Shown piece after piece: positions 16,710-24,887 of a stretch of DNA of 64,000 nt. Numbering within the stretch: the first letter of the stretch is position 1; the number at the start of each line of letters is the position of its first letter. This DNA comes from Rhizobium sp. C1. Its GTDB lineage: Bacteria > Pseudomonadota > Alphaproteobacteria > Rhizobiales > Rhizobiaceae. The notes under the pieces were generated by a model. That model saw nothing but the letters and a program-made list of their open reading frames with translations. It did no database searches and was not told where the DNA came from. The stretch lies in the NCBI RefSeq assembly GCF_021026335.1, contig NZ_JAJNCY010000003.1, positions 310,001-374,000 on the forward strand. The letters are read 5' to 3'. The position numbers and the translations under genes were made by a program.

Positions 16710-16895
16710 ATGGCTCATTCTTTCGACGGAGTTGCCGGTCGCGCCGAAGATGGCGAGGTCGACAAGCTCGTAAACGAACTGATCAGGGAGATTGGGGCGG
16801 CAGAGGTGCCTACGGCGATCCGCGAGCTTGCGATCAAGCTTCAGTCACTGATCGATCAACGGACGACCGAAACAGCGCTCAAGCCGAACCGTTGA
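16710..16895 (+). CDS. Hypothetical protein (61 aa), possibly NepR-like
   Basis: The 61-residue product has an N-terminal flexible part and a helical region (KLVNELIREIGAAEVPTAIR, then LAIKLQSLIDQR). The pattern of a helix, a short link with a proline, and a second helix is loosely like NepR anti-sigma factors (which carry an EPVPxR link), and it stands next to the EcfG-type sigma gene. The residue match is weak, so this is only a suggestion. The ATG at 16710 is preferred over a longer frame from 16650. No clear promoter was found. Confidence 0.45.
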   Translation: MAHSFDGVAGRAEDGEVDKLVNELIREIGAAEVPTAIRELAIKLQSLIDQRTTETALKPNR

Positions 16896-17253
16896 CGCTT
16901 GAAATCGCCCGCCGCTGATGCAGATAAGGCAGCCGGTTTGAACACCGCGTCACGGTTGAAAACTTGACCATCTTCCGCGCATGCGCGGCAGATTACTGAC
17001 ATATCCGACTACGATTCATGCAGCTTGAGGGGTGTCGCCTGTCACTGCGCGTGTCCAACGGCGGAGGCGAGCGGCGTGCGCGGACGCACGCGCCTGCTTG
17101 CATCTTCCTCGTCACCCACGGCCTGCATGAACCACTCGCTCGCCGGCTTCAGGCCTTCCTCAAGCGGAACCCTAGGGGTTGATCTTGTCGATCAGGCTCG
17201 AGCCGCTTTCATCGTTGAATGTTCACCCGGCGTTTTTCGTTTCCCCGATGCAT
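16896..17253. other. Gap without a clear gene; possible 3' gene remnant on the minus strand
   Basis: No start-to-stop gene is convincing here. On the minus strand, about 17175 down to 17048, an open frame reads VPLEEGLKPASEWFMQAVGD followed by an Arg-rich end. It looks protein-like and may be the tail of a lost gene. I do not recognise it. Confidence 0.3.
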
Positions 17254-17278
17254 GGAACAAGCCGCCTTGCCTCGGGTT
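17254..17278 (+). promoter_or_regulatory. EcfG-type stress promoter (GGAAC-N17-GTT)
   Basis: GGAAC at 17254-17258 and GTT at 17276-17278 lie about 58 bases before the ATG at 17337 and face it. Confidence 0.68.
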
Positions 17279-17336
17279 TGGCCGTCATTGTGTGTAAGGG
17301 CGCAGGCGAGCTTGGACAAAATGAGGAGGGCTGTTG

Positions 17337-17531
17337 ATGCCGGGGGGATCCAAACGGAAGACGCATGAAACACTCGACCATCTGGCGCGAAAGGAGCGCG
17401 AAGAGTTCCTGCGCCGATCGTCAATGCGATTTCTGGAATGCGCGATCCATCTCTGTGCGACCCACATGCCGCTTGCCGATGTTGCCGATATTCTCGAGGA
17501 AGAGGCGCGGCATTTGCGCATCTATCAATGA
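17337..17531 (+). CDS. Hypothetical protein (64 aa)
   Basis: The 64-residue basic, helical protein (RKTHETLDHLARKEREEFLR, then MPLADVADILEEEARHLRI) has no family I recognise. The ATG at 17337 follows GAGGAGGG with good spacing. An EcfG-type promoter sits upstream. A run of conserved-looking helices and a good translation start make it likely real. Confidence 0.6.
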   Translation: MPGGSKRKTHETLDHLARKEREEFLRRSSMRFLECAIHLCATHMPLADVADILEEEARHLRIYQ

Positions 17532-17594
17532 ACCGTCTCGCAATGAACCGCCTAGCCACCCGAATGCGGGGCCCGCGAACATGAGGACACTGAT

Positions 17595-17788
17595 ATGAGA
17601 GCCGCGCCGCCGGACCATGTCGATGCGGTATTTCTGTCCGCGCGGATGGCGGCCGCCCAGCAGGAGATGACTTTGCTGTCACTCTACGGAAGCAGCGGAG
17701 AGGCCGGCGCGCTGAACGCTACGCATTGAATGAGTTTCAGCAGGTGCGTGCGGATTTCATGGGCGTACAGGGCCTGTCCGGGCGGTAA
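17595..17788 (+). pseudogene. Possible frameshifted small gene
   Basis: From ATG 17595 a frame reads MRAAPPDHVDAVFLSARMAA to a stop at 17727-17729. Near 17707 the protein-like sequence seems to continue in another frame as ERYALNEFQQVRADFMGVQG to TAA at 17786-17788. A single-base change would join them into one protein of about 64 residues. It may also be a true 44-residue gene or no gene. Confidence 0.3.
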
Positions 17789-17797
17789 GACCGCCGG

Positions 17798-18034
17798 CTA
17801 GAGAGGGCGTTTGTAACCGGATATCAGCCGCAGACGGTTCCGCATGACATCGAAGTCCTGCACACCGTTCTGATACATTTTGATCGCCTGACCGGCGATC
17901 TTGCTCGAATGCGAGCCGTCGTGATCTTCGATGTCAAGGCAAACGTCCTTGACGACCTTTTCAATACGCGAAAGTTCCGTGGGGGAGAAGTAGCCGATAA
18001 AGCGGGCAGGGCTAGATTGCGTGTTCGTGGACAT
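17798..18034 (-). CDS. Hypothetical protein (78 aa)
   Basis: The 78-residue soluble protein (FSPTELSRIEKVVKDVCLDI, then GQAIKMYQNGVQDFDVMRNR) looks well folded, with amphipathic helices. I do not recognise a named family. The ATG at 18034 has a very strong ribosome-binding site (AAAGGAGGCGG). No EcfG-type promoter was found upstream; the 145 bases before it are AT-rich. Confidence 0.65.
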   Translation of the reverse strand: MSTNTQSSPARFIGYFSPTELSRIEKVVKDVCLDIEDHDGSHSSKIAGQAIKMYQNGVQDFDVMRNRLRLISGYKRPL

Positions 18035-18182
18035 TTCCGCCTCCTTTCAAATGAGAGGCTGGTGAGGTCGTTTTTGACTTCCACGGATTGAAGATAGCGT
18101 AATAACCCCCTCGCGACAACCTCCCGCCTCAGAATTAACCAGTAAGGATTGCGAAATAATATTCCGTACGGGCCGGAATTTT

Positions 18183-18407
18183 TTAGTCTGTGTCGGAACG
18201 TTTGGCCGAATCCTTTCGTGTTTTTCCTGCGTCGGCGACCGTCTTGCGCCGCGGATCACGCAGGTTTTCTCCGTGAGCGTCCCTATCCTTTTCCGGGTCG
18301 TCTTTCGCCTTCATGTAGCCTCGCGGCGTGACGTCCTGTGGTCCCTCCCAGCGCGGCGATTGTTCGGTGGTTCCCGGTACGCCATCCTGCGGTTTCTCGA
18401 TTGTCAT
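18183..18407 (-). CDS. Hypothetical hydrophilic protein (74 aa), putative stress-regulon member
   Basis: The 74-residue product is almost wholly charged or polar (KAKDDPEKDRDAHGENLRDP) and probably disordered, similar in style to hydrophilin-like stress proteins. The ATG at 18407 follows GAGGAG at proper spacing. An EcfG-type promoter ends 38 bases upstream. The function is unknown. Confidence 0.65.
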   Translation of the reverse strand: MTIEKPQDGVPGTTEQSPRWEGPQDVTPRGYMKAKDDPEKDRDAHGENLRDPRRKTVADAGKTRKDSAKRSDTD

Positions 18408-18444
18408 AACATCTGCTCCTCATGTGGTGACGGATCAGCCTCCC

Positions 18445-18469
18445 AACCCTTTTGGCCATCTCCTGTTCC
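18445..18469 (-). promoter_or_regulatory. EcfG-type stress promoter for the 74-aa hydrophilic protein
   Basis: On the minus strand GGAAC (18469-18465) and GTT (18447-18445) are 17 bases apart. The site lies between the antiporter stop and the start at 18407. Confidence 0.72.
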
Positions 18470-18476
18470 GGTCCCT

Positions 18477-19739
18477 TCAGGAACGATCTGCGTCTCCCGG
18501 TCTTCCGGCATAGCGCTTCATCAGGCGCGGGAGGGTGAGCGTCTGGACAATGACCGAGAAAACGATGACGGCATATGTGCCGGCGAGGATGAACGGTCTT
18601 GCCTCGCTCGCCGGCAGGGCGAGCGCCAGCGCCGCCGAGATCGCACCCCGAATCGCGCTCCACGTCAGCAGAACGGGCGCGCCCGGTCCGAAATCGAGCC
18701 ATTTTTCGACCGACAGCATGGAAAAACGCACGGCGACATAGCGCACGGCGAGAACGACGGGGATTGCGAGGACGCCGTTCAGAACAACGGTCCAATGGAG
18801 GTTCAGGATGAGCACTTCCAGTCCCAGAAGGGTAAACAGGATGCCGTTCAGCATATAATCGACCAGCCGCCAGAAGCCAAAGAAATAGGAACGGGTTTCC
18901 TTGCTCATGACGAGCGGCGCCCCGCGATTGCCGATGAAGATGCCGGCGATCACCACGGCAATCGGACCGCTGACATTGAGGGTCTCGGCCAGCCCGTAGG
19001 TGCCCATCACCAGAGCGAGAGAAAACAGAACTTCGTCGGAATAGTCGTTGACCGTCCTGATCGCGTGAAAGGCGAGATACCCCGTTGTAAGACCAAGCAG
19101 CAGACCGCCGGCAGTCTGCTGCACAAGGGCAATGGCGATTTCCGTGGGCTGCGGGTTTTGCGGGCCCGTCATGGCGAATTGCAGCGCCACCGTGAAAAGG
19201 ACGATCGACACGCCGTCGTTGAACAGTGCTTCGCCCGAGATCTCCGTTTCGAGCGCTTCCTGCAGATCCACGGATTTCAGTGCGGCGATCGCGGCAACCG
19301 CATCTGTGGGCGCGATCAGCGCGCCGAAAGCAAGGCACCAGGCAAACCCGATCGGAAGGCTCAGGGCCTGCGCGGCCAGCCAGCAGATCGCCGCCACCAG
19401 AAAGGCCGACACGACGACCCCGATCGTCGCCAGCAGCGAAACCATCGGCGCGCGAGCCCGCAGCTTGTCCCATTCCATGGTCGCAGCGCCGGCAAAGAGC
19501 AGAAAGGCCAGCATGCCGTTCATGACGGTCGTGTAGAAATCGATCTCGCCCAGGGCCGTTTTCAGCCGCTGAGGGACGGTCTCGTGCGGAAGAACGAGTT
19601 CCACGCCGAGCAGAATGAAGGCCGCGGCCATACCCATGATCAAGAGCGCCACGTTGCTCGGAAGACCGAGAAAGCGGCGGTTGATCCAGCTGAAAACGGC
19701 TGTCGCCACGACAAGGGCAGAGATGGTTTGAAAGAGCAC
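18477..19739 (-). CDS. Na+/H+ antiporter, CPA1/NhaP type
   Basis: The 420-residue protein has about 12 membrane helices and the cation/proton-antiporter core: FGALIAPTDAVAAIAALK (about 138-155) with the ion-binding aspartate, and SGEALFNDGVSIVLFT (about 167-182) with the ND pair. It should exchange Na+ or K+ for H+ across the inner membrane and help pH and salt tolerance. Translation begins at a GTG (19739-19737) after GGAGACT. Its EcfG-type promoter is back to back with that of the MgtC-like gene, so both membrane proteins are likely induced together under stress. Confidence 0.88.
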   Translation of the reverse strand: MLFQTISALVVATAVFSWINRRFLGLPSNVALLIMGMAAAFILLGVELVLPHETVPQRLKTALGEIDFYTTVMNGMLAFLLFAGAATMEWDKLRARAPMVSLLATIGVVVSAFLVAAICWLAAQALSLPIGFAWCLAFGALIAPTDAVAAIAALKSVDLQEALETEISGEALFNDGVSIVLFTVALQFAMTGPQNPQPTEIAIALVQQTAGGLLLGLTTGYLAFHAIRTVNDYSDEVLFSLALVMGTYGLAETLNVSGPIAVVIAGIFIGNRGAPLVMSKETRSYFFGFWRLVDYMLNGILFTLLGLEVLILNLHWTVVLNGVLAIPVVLAVRYVAVRFSMLSVEKWLDFGPGAPVLLTWSAIRGAISAALALALPASEARPFILAGTYAVIVFSVIVQTLTLPRLMKRYAGRPGDADRS

Positions 19740-19774
19740 GCGAGTCTCCGCGTTACGGGTCGGTTCATTTCAGC

Positions 19775-19799
19775 AACCTATGAAAAGGCGTTTGGTTCC
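19775..19799 (-). promoter_or_regulatory. EcfG-type stress promoter for the antiporter
   Basis: On the minus strand GGAAC (19799-19795) and GTT (19777-19775) are 17 bases apart, 35 bases before the GTG start. It is divergent from the promoter at 19824. Confidence 0.75.
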
Positions 19800-19823
19800 G
19801 AGGACCAGCGCAGCTGCGGCTTG

Positions 19824-19848
19824 GGAACCAATCGTGCCCATCCATGTT
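19824..19848 (+). promoter_or_regulatory. EcfG-type stress promoter for the MgtC-like gene
   Basis: GGAAC (19824-19828) and GTT (19846-19848) are 17 bases apart. GTT ends 7 bases before the ATG at 19856, so the mRNA would be nearly leaderless. Confidence 0.72.
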
Positions 19849-19855
19849 TTGAACG

Positions 19856-20383
19856 ATGACAGACGGATTTTTTGCGCAGGTGGCGACAGCGGAAACCTTG
19901 CCCTGGATGGCAATTGTTTTTCGCCTCCTGCTTGCGGCCGTTTGCGGCGCAGTGGTGGGTGCGGAACGCGAATGGCGCAACCATTCGGCCGGGCTCAGGA
20001 CGCATATTCTGGTCAGCCTTTCAGCAGCGGTTCTCGCCACAATAGCGCTCGAACTCGCCCGCTCGAAACTCTTCGAAGGCCAGATCCGCATGGATCCGAT
20101 GCGGCTTCTGGAGGCGATCACGAATGGCGTGGCTTTCCTCGCCGCCGGCATGATCGCTTTCACGCGCGGCCGCGTGGTGGGTCTGACGACGGGGGCGGGA
20201 ATCTGGCTTGCGGGCGCGATCGGGCTCGCGGCCGGTCTTGGCTTCTGGCGGATCGCGCTCGTCGCCACCGCCGCGGCGCTGGTGGTGCTGTCGCTGCTGC
20301 GCAGCGTCGAAAAAACCATGCCGCCTCTGAAAGACCATACCCGGACCGACGCCCCGAAGAGAGGAGGTCGGGAGCGGAAATAG
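19856..20383 (+). CDS. MgtC/SapB family membrane protein
   Basis: The 175-residue protein has four to five membrane helices and the MgtC hallmark LLLAAVCGAVVGAEREW followed by SAGLRTHILVSLSAA near the N-terminus. MgtC proteins help cells cope with low magnesium and acid and can modulate the ATP synthase; in many Alphaproteobacteria their exact role is unknown. It lacks the long soluble C-terminal domain of virulence-type MgtC and ends in a short basic tail. It appears leaderless from its EcfG-type promoter. Confidence 0.85.
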   Translation: MTDGFFAQVATAETLPWMAIVFRLLLAAVCGAVVGAEREWRNHSAGLRTHILVSLSAAVLATIALELARSKLFEGQIRMDPMRLLEAITNGVAFLAAGMIAFTRGRVVGLTTGAGIWLAGAIGLAAGLGFWRIALVATAAALVVLSLLRSVEKTMPPLKDHTRTDAPKRGGRERK

Positions 20384-20433
20384 CAACCTCGTCTAGCCCG
20401 GGCGTGGTGCCAGGATGAAGTCGAACTTGTAAC

Positions 20434-20706
20434 ATGGACATGAAGATCGTGATGCGAAACATTCAGGGAATAACTCTGGCTCTATCCGCACTCCTGTTGA
20501 CGGTGCCGCTCCTTGAGCCCTGGCAAGCTGTTGCCGCGGAACCGTCTGCTCAGCCCTTCAAGGCAGAGGCGCACATACCGGGCACGACCCCGCAGAGCGG
20601 TGACCGTCCCGCGCAAAGCGGCCTTAAAGACTGCACGGTCTATCCTTTTCATGGGTCGAGATGCGTAACCGCGCTTAGCGCCACCTGTTCCTCTGGAAGA
20701 TGCTGA
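20434..20706 (+). CDS. Hypothetical secreted small protein (90 aa)
   Basis: The 90-residue frame starts with a clear signal-peptide pattern (basic start, hydrophobic helix with ALSALLLTVPLL, AVAAE cleavage site near residue 35), then a polar mature part with four cysteines. Family and function are unknown. There is no strong ribosome-binding site. The frame ends just before the EcfG-type promoter of ku, which is consistent with a real gene boundary. Confidence 0.45.
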   Translation: MDMKIVMRNIQGITLALSALLLTVPLLEPWQAVAAEPSAQPFKAEAHIPGTTPQSGDRPAQSGLKDCTVYPFHGSRCVTALSATCSSGRC

Positions 20707-20714
20707 TCATCCCT

Positions 20715-20739
20715 GGAACAATTGCCCGGATGCCTCGTT
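20715..20739 (+). promoter_or_regulatory. EcfG-type stress promoter for ku (GGAAC-N16-CGTT)
   Basis: GGAAC (20715-20719) and CGTT (20736-20739) match the consensus exactly, 38 bases before the ku start at 20778. It implies stress-induced end joining. Confidence 0.78.
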
Positions 20740-20777
20740 TGACCGTCTCCAGCAGTCCTTCAGAAACGGGAAATCCC

Positions 20778-21566
20778 ATGGCACGAACACGAGACTGGAA
20801 AGGCCATCTCAAGCTTTCGCTTGTGACGGCGCGGGTATCGCTGACGGCGGCGACGACGCAATCTAGGAAAATCCGTTTTCACCTCATCAACCGCGATACC
20901 GGCAATCGAGTCGAGGCGCGCTATTTCGACAGCAAGACCCACCGGCCGGTGTCGGAACGCAATGAGGTCAAGGGCTTTCCCAAGGACGGCGCTGAAGACG
21001 ACTTCGTTTTGCTGGACGATGACGAGATCGATTCCGCCGCGCTGGAAAGCACCCGCACGATCAATATCGAGGCCTTCGTGCCCGCCGGCTCGGTCGCCTG
21101 GATCTGGTACGAAAAGGCGCACTTCCTGAAACCCGATGACGATCTGAGCGAGGAAGCCTATGGCGTCATTCTCCAGTCGATGCGGGAGCATCAGGTTCTC
21201 GGGATCGCCCGTCTCGTGCTTTACGGGCGCGAGAGGGCGGTTCTGCTCGAGCCCTTGCGAAACGGCATCATTCTGTGGACCCTGCGCTATGGCGAGACTG
21301 TCCGGGGGCCGGTGGTGGATCTGCATAAATTGCCCAAGCCGGACGCGGCCGCGATGACAAAGCTTGAGAAGACGATCGAGAAGAAATGTGGCACCTGGCG
21401 GCCTTCTCTCGTCAAGGATCCCATGCAGAAACGTCTGAGCGATATTGTGAAAGCACATCGCGACGATCTGCGGCCGGCCAAGGCACCTGCCCACACACCC
21501 CCCGCCAAGACCGGACGCATTGTCGACATTACGGAAGCGTTGCGAAACAGCCTGCGCAATCCCTGA
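20778..21566 (+). CDS. ku: Non-homologous end-joining protein Ku (first copy)
   Basis: The 262-residue protein fits bacterial Ku, a ring-shaped homodimer that threads DNA ends and recruits LigD. Recognisable segments are TRDWKGHLKLSLVTARVS at the start, FHLINRDTGNRVEARY (about 36-51) and the C-terminal GRIVDITEALRNSL. The ATG at 20778 fits the family start; a longer frame would pass through the promoter. It lies tail to tail with ligD, 24 bases apart, and has its own EcfG-type promoter. A second, clearly different ku is at 24054, so the cell may form two Ku types or a heterodimer. Confidence 0.93.
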   Translation: MARTRDWKGHLKLSLVTARVSLTAATTQSRKIRFHLINRDTGNRVEARYFDSKTHRPVSERNEVKGFPKDGAEDDFVLLDDDEIDSAALESTRTINIEAFVPAGSVAWIWYEKAHFLKPDDDLSEEAYGVILQSMREHQVLGIARLVLYGRERAVLLEPLRNGIILWTLRYGETVRGPVVDLHKLPKPDAAAMTKLEKTIEKKCGTWRPSLVKDPMQKRLSDIVKAHRDDLRPAKAPAHTPPAKTGRIVDITEALRNSLRNP

Positions 21567-21590
21567 CAGTCGAACTGTCCACAGAGACAG

Positions 21591-24050
21591 TCAGGGCAGG
21601 GGTCGCGCCGCCGCAAAGAAACCTGCCCACGGATCGTCGCGCAGGTTTTCCAGCCGGTTTCGTATCTTGTCGATCGTGAAATGCGCCGGCCCGATCGTCG
21701 CCGAGAGCTCCGACCAGTCGAGCGGCATGGACACGGCGGCGCCCGGCCGGGCGCGGGTGGAATAGGGGGCCACCGCCGTGCTGCCGCGTCCGTTGCGTAG
21801 ATAATCGATGAAGATGCGGCCATGACGCTTGGCCTTGGTGGCGACCGCGATGTAGCGGGTCGGCTCTTCCTTCGCCATGTTGGCCGCGAGCTTCTTGGCA
21901 TAGGCCTTCACCTTGGGCCAGCGCGCCGCAGGTTTCAACGGAATGACGACATGCAGCCCCTTGCCGCCGGAGGTCTTCACGAAGGCGGCAAGACCGTCCT
22001 TCTCGATCCGGCTTTTGAGCCTCTGGGCTGCTTCGATCACCGCAGTCCATTCGACATCTGCGGCCGGGTCCAGATCCATGGTGATCATGTCCGGCTGTTC
22101 CCAGTTCCGGGTCGTTGTGCCCCAGGGGTGGATTTCGAGACAGCCGGACTGCGCCAGTGCCACAAGGCCGTCGAAATCCAGAATGCGCATGGCCGGCTTT
22201 CCGGTCTTGTCTTTCGGATCGGCAATCTCGTTGATATGCCGGTTCATCCCGCGCCAGCCATGTTTCTGGAAGAAATGCGGCCCGGCGATGCCATCGGGGC
22301 ATCGCACCAGCGCAATCGGCCGATCCACCACGAAGGGGGCCATGAGCCGCCAGACCTCCGCGTAGTAATCGACCAGTCCCTGCTTGGTGACACCCTCATC
22401 TGGCCAATAGAGACGGTCCGGATGGGTGAGCTTGACGCCCGACTGTGGGGTTTTCCTGCGATCCGTCACATTCCCCTCCCGCACGACGTCTTCCGCCGGC
22501 TTGTCCTCGCGAAGACCTCTAAATGCAGCGTGACGCAGATTGCCATCGCCGGACCATGCCCGGAACTCGACCTCTGCGACCAATTCCGGCCTGACATAGA
22601 TGAGCTGTCGTCTTGCTAGCGCGTCAAGCGGTTCTTCGAAGGGGCTTTCGCGGGTGATCAGAGGCTGGAGGCGGTCAAAGAGAGCTTCCGCCATGTCGCG
22701 GGTGAAGCCGGTGCCGACGCGCCCGACATGACGAAGCCGGCCGCGCTCATAAACGCCGAGCGCAAGCGACCCGATCGCCGCGCGCGAAGTGGAAGAGGGG
22801 GCATAGCCGCCGATCACGAATTCCTGCCGCTCGGAGCATTTCGACTTGATCCATTCTCGGCTGCGGCCAGAGTGATAACTGGCATCGGCACGCTTGGACA
22901 CGACGCCTTCCAGGCTGAGGCGGCAGGCATGCTCGAGAACCAACCCGCCTGCCTCGCTGAAATGCGCGCTGAAGCGGATCTGCGGATCGGCATTTCGCAG
23001 CAGGGCCTCCAGACGCGCCTTGCGATCGGCAAGCGCTGCGTTTCTCAAGTCATGGCCGTCGAGATAGAGAATGTCGAACGCATAGTAGACGAACCGGTCC
23101 CTGCGCTCCTCGCTGAGGTCTTTCTGCAAGGCCGAGAAGTCCGAGACGCCATTGGCCCTTTCTACAACGATCTCGCCGTCGATGATCGCGCTCTCCGCGG
23201 GCAGCGCAAGCAGGGCCTTCCCGAGCGTCTCCCCGAATTTCTCGGTCCAGTCGAGACCGCTGCGGGTCGAAAGCGTCAGCTCGCCATGGTCGAGACGGGC
23301 TTCTATCCGATAGCCGTCGAACTTGATTTCATGCAGCCAGGCCGTGCCCTTGGGCGGCACGGGCTTCAGGGTCGCAAGCTGCGGCTTCACGAAGCGGGGC
23401 AGTGGAGCGCGTTTGGCACCCTTGGGCCAATCGGTCGGTGCGCCGGGTTCCTTCATTGCCTTGCCGCCGCTCCAGTGGGCGACCGGCGCTTTCGCCATGT
23501 CCTCGATCTTTTTCTTCGACTTTACCGATTGCGGCATCTCGTCCAGCAGTGCGTCGCCGTCTCCCGGCCGGGCCTCGTCGTCGTCGCCCTTGATCAGCAG
23601 CCAGTTGTTGCGCTTCTCGTTGTCGCGCCGCTTCATGCGGATGAGATGCCAGCGGCCGGAGAGCTTTTCGCCTTCGAGCGTGAATTCGAGATGGCCCTTT
23701 TTCAGGCCCTTGTGCGGGTCGTCGAGCGGAGCCCAGGTGCCGCGGTCCCAAAGGATGACCGCACCGGCGCCATATTGCCCCTTCGGAATGGCGCCCTCGA
23801 AATCGCCATAGGCCAGGGGATGATCCTCAACCTCCACCGCCAGCCGCTTTTCTTCGGGGTCGAGGCTCGGGCCGCGTGTGACGGCCCAGCTTTTCAGTAC
23901 GCCGTCCAGTTCCAGGCGAAAATCGTAATGCAGTCGGCGGGCCGCGTGTTTCTGAATCACGAAGCTGAAACCGCCTGATTGTCCTGTCGCACCTTCCGGC
24001 TCGGGCGTTTTATCGAAACGCCGGCGCGCGTTGTAAGTCTCCAGGCCCAT
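21591..24050 (-). CDS. ligD: ATP-dependent DNA ligase LigD (phosphoesterase-ligase-polymerase)
   Basis: The 819-residue protein carries all three LigD activities. The N-terminal 3'-phosphoesterase spans about 30-150 (HAARRLHYDFRLELDGVLKS). The central ATP-dependent ligase has the adenylated lysine in EIKFDGYRIEAR (about 243). The C-terminal primase-like polymerase includes MITMDLDPAADVEW and TSGGKGLHVVIPL (about 660-710). This PE-Lig-Pol order is usual in rhizobia. It follows the second ku gene by 3 bases and should be made with it. It repairs double-strand breaks without a sister copy, typically in non-growing cells. Confidence 0.95.
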   Translation of the reverse strand: MGLETYNARRRFDKTPEPEGATGQSGGFSFVIQKHAARRLHYDFRLELDGVLKSWAVTRGPSLDPEEKRLAVEVEDHPLAYGDFEGAIPKGQYGAGAVILWDRGTWAPLDDPHKGLKKGHLEFTLEGEKLSGRWHLIRMKRRDNEKRNNWLLIKGDDDEARPGDGDALLDEMPQSVKSKKKIEDMAKAPVAHWSGGKAMKEPGAPTDWPKGAKRAPLPRFVKPQLATLKPVPPKGTAWLHEIKFDGYRIEARLDHGELTLSTRSGLDWTEKFGETLGKALLALPAESAIIDGEIVVERANGVSDFSALQKDLSEERRDRFVYYAFDILYLDGHDLRNAALADRKARLEALLRNADPQIRFSAHFSEAGGLVLEHACRLSLEGVVSKRADASYHSGRSREWIKSKCSERQEFVIGGYAPSSTSRAAIGSLALGVYERGRLRHVGRVGTGFTRDMAEALFDRLQPLITRESPFEEPLDALARRQLIYVRPELVAEVEFRAWSGDGNLRHAAFRGLREDKPAEDVVREGNVTDRRKTPQSGVKLTHPDRLYWPDEGVTKQGLVDYYAEVWRLMAPFVVDRPIALVRCPDGIAGPHFFQKHGWRGMNRHINEIADPKDKTGKPAMRILDFDGLVALAQSGCLEIHPWGTTTRNWEQPDMITMDLDPAADVEWTAVIEAAQRLKSRIEKDGLAAFVKTSGGKGLHVVIPLKPAARWPKVKAYAKKLAANMAKEEPTRYIAVATKAKRHGRIFIDYLRNGRGSTAVAPYSTRARPGAAVSMPLDWSELSATIGPAHFTIDKIRNRLENLRDDPWAGFFAAARPLP

Positions 24051-24053
24051 GAG

Positions 24054-24887
24054 CTAACCAGCCTTTCGCATCTTGCCGCGGGTCGATTTCGGCTTTGTGT
24101 CGCTTTTCCGCTCACTCTGCAGGGCGCTGAGGCGCAGCGCCTCGCGCAGGTCGACGACCTTTTGCTCCGGCTCCCTGTCGGGTTTCGGCAGCGGCCGGCC
24201 TTCCATCTTGGCGCGGACGAGTTTCAGCAGTGCCGCATTGTATCGGTCGTGAAATTCGGCCGGATCGAAGCGGCTCAATTTCGTCTGGATGAGGTGTCCG
24301 GCAAGATCCAGCAGCTCCTCGTCATAGTGGGGCTCCGAAAGGCCGCGGAAGGCGTTCCGCGCGGAGCGAACCTCGTAATCATAGTTCAGCGTGGTGGCGA
24401 TAACGATGCCCTCATGAACCCTCAGGATCAGGCCGCGATTGCGCCGGAACAGCACGGCCTGTGCAAAGGCGGTCGTTGCGCCTTTTTCCAACGCTTCGCT
24501 GAAGGCGCGAAACGCCTCCTCGTCCGCCTTTGCGGCGGGGGCGAGATAGTAGGGCTTGTCGAAATAGAGCTTGTCCACCGCATCGCAGGGCAGGAAATGC
24601 TTGATCGCGATTGTCTTGTCGCTGTGGGGGATCAGCGCGGCCAGAGTTTCGGGCTCTATGAGGACGTAATTTCCGTCATCGAGCTGAAATCCGCGCACCT
24701 GAGCGTCTCGCTCCACCGGTTGCTCCGTTTCGCTGTCGACAAAGCGGCGCTCGACACGGTTTCCGGTCTTGCGGTTCACGATGTGGAACGACACCTTTTC
24801 ATCCGACGACAAGGCCGAATAGAGAGCGACGCCGCAGTCGACGCCCGGTCCGTTCAGCTTGCCTTTCCACAATGCGCGGCGGGTCAC
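24054..24887 (-). CDS. ku: Non-homologous end-joining protein Ku (second copy)
   Basis: The 277-residue protein shares the Ku fold pattern (FHIVNRKTGNRVERRFVDSE, VVDLREALRLSAL near the end) but differs markedly from the copy at 20778, so it is an old paralog, not a recent duplicate. The C-terminus is a basic Lys/Arg-rich tail that in other Ku proteins touches DNA or the ligase. It overlaps the upstream 106-aa gene by four bases and lies 3 bases before ligD, forming one operon with topoisomerase IB. Confidence 0.92.
   Translation of the reverse strand: MTRRALWKGKLNGPGVDCGVALYSALSSDEKVSFHIVNRKTGNRVERRFVDSETEQPVERDAQVRGFQLDDGNYVLIEPETLAALIPHSDKTIAIKHFLPCDAVDKLYFDKPYYLAPAAKADEEAFRAFSEALEKGATTAFAQAVLFRRNRGLILRVHEGIVIATTLNYDYEVRSARNAFRGLSEPHYDEELLDLAGHLIQTKLSRFDPAEFHDRYNAALLKLVRAKMEGRPLPKPDREPEQKVVDLREALRLSALQSERKSDTKPKSTRGKMRKAG

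Noticed and set aside
18273-19859. Open frame of 528 codons on the plus strand over the antiporter gene
   Set aside because: Its composition (many R, H, Q, G residues) is that of a shadow frame, and the opposite strand encodes a clear antiporter.
22728-23978. Open frame of 416 codons antisense to ligD
   Set aside because: LigD on the other strand has all catalytic motifs; this frame shows none.
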